A stretch of 64,000 nt of DNA from Hyalella azteca. Its lineage: Eukaryota > Arthropoda > Malacostraca > Amphipoda > Hyalellidae. The position numbers were made by a program, and so were the translations under genes. Shown here in pieces: positions 26,101 through 35,100 of the stretch. Every line of letters begins with the position of its first letter. The stretch's first letter is position 1. The notes beneath the pieces were generated by a model. The model made no database searches. It was given only the letters and a program-made list of their open reading frames with translations, and had not been told where the DNA came from. The stretch spans positions 186,521 through 250,520 of the forward strand of contig NW_025947577.1 in NCBI RefSeq assembly GCF_000764305.2. Direction: 5' to 3'.

Positions 26101-29100
26101 ACGATCATTGCTGAGTAAACTATCAATCAGTTTACTTTGAATTTATCAATATTTCATTGTTAAATTTCGATGAGGAGTTTTCGTTTACACAGTTGGTACT
26201 GATTTAAATAAATTGTGATAAAATTCATAATTGATTATGAGTGCTCGTATGAAAATCATTCAGACAATGAATGAAATTAACGAACTAGAAGAAGAGCATA
26301 GATATTTTATTAACATTTACTTCAAAATTAATATCTGAACAAAAGGTTGAACGATTTCCCAGAACGAGTGAGGCTATAATGGAAATTTTCGAGAAATCGG
26401 ACAATAATTGAGAAATGCGTGGTCAGGTATTGAAAAAATAACAAAACATTTTCTCTTAAAGAAAAATCTCGCGGAAATCTCAGTTACTGAGAGTAGAGGC
26501 TTCGTTAGCCAGTAGATCTGAGGAGAAACGAACGTATGTAGCAATACGTACACAGTAATACAATGAAAGATGTGTCAACGAGACAACGTCGCATGACGGG
26601 CGTATAAAAAACTAAGTGAAACTTCTGTGTACAAATGTACATGTACACTAAAGAGACTTCTGAGCGTTTATGGAATATTAGAGACTTGGGTGTATATGGA
26701 CAAAGAAACACTTCTGTGTATAATTCTGTGTGCGTAAGCGCAGAGAGACTTCTGTGTATATTCTGTGTACATAGACAAAGAGAGACTTCTGTGTGTTTAT
26801 GGAATATTAGAGATTTGGGTGTATATGGACAAAGAAAGACTTCTGTGTAAAATTCTGTGTGCGGGTGCAGAGAGACTTCTGTGTATATTCTGTGTGCATG
26901 GACGCAGAGAGAAACTTCTGTGTACGGGTGTATGGACGCTGATACAGAGCAGCGCTGAAGGAAGAGAAGGCGGTGAATAGGTCTTAGTTTGTTGGCATGG
27001 CAGTCGTGTACGGCACAGGCATCGCTGCTTCGGATGTCTGTATGTATCATGGCTACCACATTGTCGTCAACAATGCCAAGCATCGGCGCCCGTCTCGGTG
27101 ACTTTTCCTATTCATTTGACTCTGATTGCGTCAATTATTCAGAGGCCGTACTGTCAAAACTCGCTGAAATACATATAGCGATCTAAGTGCATGTAGCGGC
27201 CGACTTCTCGTCTGTTATTGGTGGGTTTATCTTGACAAGTCGTAGTAGATTGGCTGATGGACTTACGAATTCGTTACTTTTTTTGATGGTAGGCCCGTGC
27301 AGGAGATGACTTCTGCAAGCTTAAATGCAGAGATGATGCAAATTTTGCTATGGAGATCTTAACTGTACATTCTGTCATGGTCAGTTATTCACAATTATTA
27401 GCTAATTTTTCAAAAACTATATTGTATTGACAATAAAGATTCTAACAATAATTCGAGCAAGCAGTGAGCTGAACCTTAATTGATGACAAAATCTTCAAGT
27501 CTTTATTCTAGATAAACTGACTCGAACTCGCCAAAACAAAAATCTATGCCAAATTTTAATTAAAAATCTATGCCAAATTCCCAAAATAAAAAGATGCTAA
27601 AATTTTAATCTTAACGTTAAAAATGCTTATTCTTCTTCCATGATGTTGGTCACCTGCCAACATGAGAATTATTTACTCCATAATAAATACCTTGAAAATA
27701 ACTATATTTAAAGTTTTAATTGGCAATCCAACTTCAAAGTTGTTATTACAGAGATCATTTGAGTGACTTGAAAACTGAGCGTGTGTGCCTTGTATAAAAT
27801 AACACGTCAATTATTCAGAGGCCGTACTGTCAAAACTCGGTGAAATACACATAGCGATCTAGATACAAGTAGCGGTTGACTTCTCGTCTGATATTGGTGG
27901 GTTCAATTGGTTTAAAAAGTCCTCATAGACTGGCTCACAAACTAACGAACTCGTGACATTTTTTTATGGTAGGCCCTTACAAGAGATGATTCTTAAGCTT
28001 AAATGCAAACACGATGACAATTTTACCATAGAAATATAAACTGTACATTTCATCATGGTCAGCTATTCACGATTATTGTCTAATTTTCAAAAACTTTATT
28101 TTATTGATATTAAAGATTCTAATATTAATTAATACCTTGAAAACAATTATATTTAAAGTTGTTATTGGCAATCAAAACACAAAGTTATTATTACAGATTT
28201 GATTGAATTGAAAACTGAGCGTGTGTGCCTTGTATAAAATAACTATATACCAGTTTCCAATTAAGCAAATCGTATCTTTCCGCCGCTGTTACTATTTAGG
28301 GCTATCCTAGTTCAAATGAAGCCAAAACCCAGCAAGGACATAGTAACGAACTATAGGAACGGAAAACATGGACCTTTGAAAAATAATCATGAGAAGCAAT
28401 GTATATATTATGGAAAAAAAGCACGAGAGACATGAGCACTGACAATGAAAGAGCATGCTTCAGCACAGCCTGTGAACTTCATCACGGATTTTGCCAATTA
28501 CAGAAACATGACTTGGAACACATCAACAAGGATAATTTGGGATTCAAGAGTGGAAAATAAACAATATTTAAATTTACTACAGTAGCGCTTCGCTGTATGA
28601 GTATAACGTGCATCACCAATGAAGAAATACATTCGTGAAATATGAATTTCAACATCGGTGAATGTGGTGCGAGTAACGATAGAATCGTGCATGCGTGTGC
28701 GTTCAGAGCGTAAGTTAAGACAGCATCACGCATGCGCGTGCGTGCAGAGCGTGAGTTAAGACAGCATCACGCATGCGCGTGCGTGCAGAGTGCTGGTCAA
28801 GACAGCATCACGCATGCGCGTGCGTGCAGAGTGCTGGTCAAGACAGCATCACGCATGCGTGTGCGTGCAGAGCGCTGGTCAAGACAGCATCACGCAGGCG
28901 TGTGCGTGCAGAGCGCTGGTCAAGACAGCATCACGCAGGCGTGTGCGTGCAGAGCGCTGGTCAAGACAGCATCACGCATGCGTGTGCGTGCAGAGCGCTA
29001 GTCAAGACAGCATCACGCATGCGTGTGCGTGCAGAGCGCTAGTCACGACGGCATCACGCATGCGTGTGCATGTTACCACGAAAAAGACAGTGGTTGGCCA

Positions 29101-32100
29101 GCGTTCAAGAAGCGCTGAGCTGCGTGGGCAGTGACGCGACGAGCGCCTCGTCTAGCCTGCCTTGCATCTATCACACTGAATGCTCTTTACTTTATATTAG
29201 CAGAATTTGTGAGCAATAAAGATTATTAACTTTACTTTTATTGATCATTAGTACCACTTATCATACACACGTTCGAGAATAATTTGTAGTTAACTTACTT
29301 AAATTTGAGGTAATTAAACTTATTTGATTCAGGCGTTGTACATCATCAGTACACTCTTATCAATGCGCGTTCAAAGTGCACATTTCATTTGAAAGTCTAC
29401 TGGAAATTAAGGGAACATAAATGCACCTTGTATGGAAAAGTTTACACCTATCATGTTCAATTATTTTAACTTTATACCAGCAGAATCTTTGAGTGATAAA
29501 ACAAATTTACTATACTTATTATATATGCATCAATAGAATTCATCTTATACACTTTCGAAAGGCACTTTTTATTTGAACGTTTGTTTGAATATTCCCGATA
29601 TGTAGATAATCGTTCAAACTTCATTGCTTAATTGTTCTTCGTTCAATATGGGCGTCAGTTAATTGTCAATTTTGGGACGATCTTAATTTCCAAGCTCCTT
29701 CATATTGGTTCCCCATAAAAAATATTCATATATTCAATTCTCAACAACAAATATTCTGTATTCGATGATGGTGCCCAACTGCGACTTAGGTTAGAAGCAG
29801 GTACATTGAAAAGATTGTTCGTTGGTTTTTAAGATAAACCTGCCACCATCACTTCTATTTGCGTATAATTATCATTTGTTAGAGTTACTTATTTCCAGCC
29901 TGACGCATCAAGTGGATGCACGAGAGAGGTAACATGGCGTATTTACTGCTATAAATCTAATATTTATCATTTGCATAAAAATTTGATGCGAACAGTCATC
30001 AAATGCATCAGGAATAAAAATCGGGCTAAATAATTGCTGCAGCTAATATAATATTAAGAACTCACGATCACATTTTGATTTTGAAAATATAATAGACAAA
30101 ACTCTATGCGTAATTTAAGTAAATCATACGCCTGAGCACTAACAATGCACTGCAGAGAACATATCTATTACATATATTTTTCCCGGTATTAATTTTCTAA
30201 GACTCATGAATCAAAACATTCAAAATTACCACTTGGTTATGCCATTATCACCCGTGTCGGGAATCACAAGGTTTCTTTAAATCATTAGTGCGAGGATGCA
30301 GTGGATTTACCTGCGCTTACGGAAATAAGTGCACCGGAATAGCCGCGTGCATGAGTAATGGTTGGTGAAAATAAGCTTGGAAGCAGCGCGTATAGAGCCA
30401 GCGAGCTTATCATAGCCAGCGCATGTGGCGCGTTCCGAGAGATCAGAGCCACATATAGACATACTACTCGGAAATAATGTTGATTATACGTTGTTTAAAT
30501 GAAATCAAACGGCATTTAATGTTGTTTTAAAGTCGTTGGAATGAAAGAGAGTATTCCGTGCGAAGAATATTAGCTGAATTTTTGACGCATGTTTGTTTGT
30601 ATGTCATAATTCGCAAGTGTTGTTACATAACGATGTTGTTACGTCACAATGTAGTTATATAACAGCATCGATATGCCAGAGTTTTCATGTCATAAAGTTA
30701 TTTTACGTTCGGACAGATGTCACGAGGGAAACTCAGGTTCTTTACACGTCAACAAGCTTGAAATTGTAACTACAAAGGAGACTCAGCTCAATGTGTCATA
30801 AACCGTCTCAGAAATGCGTTGTGAAATTCATACTCGACTCAAGTTGTTACGAGTCTGCTCGGATATGTCGTTGCATGTGGGCAGCTTCTTTATTATATGG
30901 CATGTCTAGCCCCGACACTGCAAACTAAGAAAATAACAATTTATATAAATGATTTTTATAACTATAATCTTTTTATTTCAATTTCCATCGGAGTAAGTGA
31001 GGAAGCATGTAAACTCTGACGAGAAATAAAACAATCCTAGCTCTTGTTCTAGCTTGGCATAAATTAAACCCGCCTTAAAAAGTTTCACTTATCAGTTCGC
31101 ACTTTTTAACGCCCGTATATGGCAGATTTCCAATGCCCTATTAATTGTTAAAGTTTCAAACATTTGATACTCTGATCAATATGATCAAAGTTTCAAATTT
31201 TCTATTTGATCAAACTTCAGACGTCAGAATAAACGCACACATTACTACTAAAACGGATGGATTCATGGGGAAGGTGTACATACATGATTATGTAAATACG
31301 TCGTATTTACGACGTATGTATATACATGATTACGTAAATACGTCGTTGCAAGAAAATGATGCGCGCGACTTGCAGCGGATAGATCAGTCCGATAATTAAA
31401 ATTTCACATATATAATCCTATGTCAATATTTTTCAAATTTGGAAATCTTTATTACACTCTCATCGAATTTTTCCAAACACATGCTAAAAGCAGTGTGTAC
31501 GAAAACCATGACATCAGTAAAATTCATCTCACATTCAGAATAAGAATTTTTAAATTAGAATTTTCTAGTTGATAACGAATTTTTCGTTCGAGTTTCATTT
31601 CGAAGACAATCCATTGCATAAACTTCATAAAAGCAGAACTGCGTTAGTAAATAAGATATTATTATTGTAATACAGAGAGGAATGGCAAACAACACTAAAT
31701 TATCGAAACAAGAAACCCAGCATCGATGCCAGAATCTGTCAGCAATTATCTCTGTAATAGTATAATAAATTTGCAACTTATAAACGTTTAGAATTTTATA
31801 ACCTGCAAACGATAATTCGTCACAATGTGCTACGTAAAGAGATATTACGTAAATAGGTTTCGATCCCAAACTGATTATCGTCGTCAAGTTTGCGTATTAT
31901 TGTTCATCTTATTTTGACCCAAAAGTCAATGTATCTTGTAGCGAAAGTTCAAAGATTTACCCTGCTTGTTAAGAGCTGTGATGGAAAAGCATCGTGTTGT
32001 GATAAGAGTGAGAGATAATGAAATATGATGATATTTAAAGGCATAAAGCCATATCAAGGAGCAAAATAGAGCCGTTATTTAACTGACCCTTGAGTAGTCG

Positions 32101-35100
32101 TACGCCAATGGGTCCTGGAAAAAATTAAATCAAAAATCAGTGCGTGAAACGCAGCGCAAAAAATCAACATGCCAGAAATCCATGAAAACCTTTTTGGTTG
32201 AAAAATATTTATTAAAAAATGTTCAAATGTTTAATAATTATTATATTAGTATACTTGAATATAGGCTGCTTTAAAGTTTAAACATAGACATATCTTTAAT
32301 TTTGTATGCCAACAAAATTAACTTAGTTGAATCGATCACAAAGGTAACAATAACCAATCTCTTCGTTGAATTTGGCTGGAAAATGTTCGTAGACTTCAGC
32401 GGTTTTGCTTTAGACTTGGTAGTTAATTTCAAGAGACCAAATAATGAGAAAGGCTCTTGTTTCTTGTAAAGGCCTTCGTTATCCTTTCATCCTCAGCATC
32501 ATTTATTATTTATTTTACTTATTATTTTTTGTTCTATTTACTATTTACTTAATTTTCCTAACAATCTGATGAGCCGTTTGTCTAAAACTTCTAGACAAAA
32601 TTGTGTTTTCTAGCTAATTAAAACACATAATTTGTTCATCGTTGAACCTCATGTTTCACATTATGTTTACTAAGCTTTCTTTAATTTATTTAAAATAATT
32701 TATACTGCTGAACACAAGATAAGGAAAACTATTCGTAGAGAGTAGTAGACTTCTTTGCTGCGCTGAAGTGGTTGTGAAACTTTGACATTGCAGCTACCTA
32801 GAGGGAGCACTACAATTTTTATCCTGGGCATTAAAAGTTGTTAAGGTTTGCAATGATTTTTTACTTATATCGGATGACTTTTTCATGGTAAAACGACACA
32901 TGCTAGTCACCTGCAACAGCAAGGATCACCACTCGCAATCGTAACAAATGCCAGGTCATCGCCTGCGCTTTTATCATGCCCGTGAAGTTTTCCGACACGT
33001 ACTCTGAATTACATTTAATTAAGTATTCGTCGCTCAAAATCAATTTTTCTAAAAAACCTTACCCACTAAAATTTTATTTCTATATTTTTTATGTATGTGA
33101 ATTAAAATTCTAAAATATATTAATTTTAATTGCAGTGACCCCACTAGAGGACTACTCACCGGCAGACCGTAGCCACCATAGGATCGGCCGTAGGCGCCAG
33201 GAGGGACGAAGGTCGGACCTGTGAGCGACGCCATCTTCCTGGTGATGTAACCGTCATCGTAGGAGGGACCACCGCGCATCATCCTGCGGGGTGAGGGCAA
33301 CAGCTCTTACGAGCATAGGAGCTGGGAGGATCCTACGAGCATAGGAGCTGGGAGGATCTTACGAGCATAGAAGCTGGGAGGATCCTACGAGCATAGGAGC
33401 TGGGTGGATCTTACGAGCATAGGAGCTGGGTGGATCTAACGAGCATAGGAGCTGGGTGGATCCTACGAGCATTGGAGCTGAGAGGATCTTACGAGCATAG
33501 GAGCTAGGGAGATCTTACGATCATAGGAGCTGGGAGGATCTTACGAGCATAGGAGCTGGGAGGATCCTACGAGCATAGGAGCAGGGAGGATCCTACGAGC
33601 ATAGGAGCTTGGCAGATCTTACGAACATAGGAGCTTGGCAGATCTTACGAACATAGGAGCTTGGCGGATCTTATATTACGAGCATTGGAGCTGGGAGGAT
33701 CTTACGAGTATATATAGGAGCAGGATAGCTCATACAAAGATACATGAGAACTATGGGGAGGCGTTTGCAAGAATATAGAAGCTGAGTAACTCTTACAAGA
33801 AAATTGGAACAAGGAAATTCTCAGGGCAGCTCCTACTAGAAAATTGGAGCTGGAAACTAATAAAAAAATGTAGGAGTTCAAGCTGAGCAGCTCTTACAAT
33901 AAATAGGAGCTGGAAACTCTTACAAGAATATATAAGAGCTAAGTAATTCTTACAAGAAAATAGGAGGTAGGCAGCTCATACGAGCATAGCAACTAGGTTG
34001 CTGTTGAAAGCATAGGACCTGTGCGGTGTTAAAGCAGAGGCCCTGGATGGTTGTTACATTGTCTTGAGCTTATATGCTAAGTGCCTATTGCAAGCATATT
34101 AGCTGTGCAGTTCTTACAAGAAAAAGAGTTGGTCAGCTGTTACCAAAATGCTAAGAAACTGTTAAGAGCATTTGAAATGTGTAACTTGAATATACATAAC
34201 ACTAGAAACTGTCTTTAGGATGGAAGCTGTACAACTGCTTCGAGCAATGCTACTAGCTGATATGCAGTTTTGAGAATGGTGGCCAAGTGACTATTCCAAA
34301 CGTTTAAATTGGTCAACTGATTCGTTTGTAAACGCTAAACAGCTATTTCGAGTTTGAACTGCGTAACTGTTTCGAGTATGAAAACTAAACAGCTCTTCCG
34401 AACATGGACACCAAACAGCAGTTAAATCTGAGCATGGACATTGAACAGCTATCTCGAACATGGACGCTGAAAATTCACTGATTTGATTCTTCTCGACTGA
34501 AATCAATATGACTTTGTGCTTTCCGCAATGAGCTTTCTGTGCATCAGAAACATTTCAAGAGCTTGTAAAATTACTACTCATTATAATACAGTGCACCACA
34601 CTACATTCAAAGAATCAATTGAACATGCATCACTTTGTCCCTCATGGCACAATGCTTTGAAAAGAATCATGTCGAATACCCTAAATGAATCATTTTACAA
34701 TTCTCTGAGTTTTGTGGAAAGCTATAGAAACGACGAATATTGAAGAGAATACAGAGTGTCGTTAACATATCATATAAAACGTTTTCAGTCGTCAAACATT
34801 TTTTGTTTTATTTTATGTCTGAAACATCCCACTCCGATTCGCCATTAGCAACTCGAAAACATTCCATTTAAATATATTAACATAAATATAAATATCTCAT
34901 TACACATGTGGGGATTAAATCTTTGAGGAAAAAATTAGCTACCACGAATTTATTTTCGTGCAAGAAGCAAAGCCACCGTACACCGTATACGTCACAGAGC
35001 CGAGCAGTACTTATAGTGTTTCTTGGAATTGGTCCCAAAACTACCATTTGTCGATCCACAACTCTATCAGTATATGATGTTAAAGTTTTTAATCTAAAGT

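Noticed and set aside
26505..27083. 192-codon minus-strand frame
   Set aside because: Covers the 130-bp tandem repeat, giving repeated TEVSL-type peptides, with no splice support.
28732..29134. Three overlapping ~90-114-codon plus-strand frames
   Set aside because: All are the 41-bp minisatellite read in three registers.
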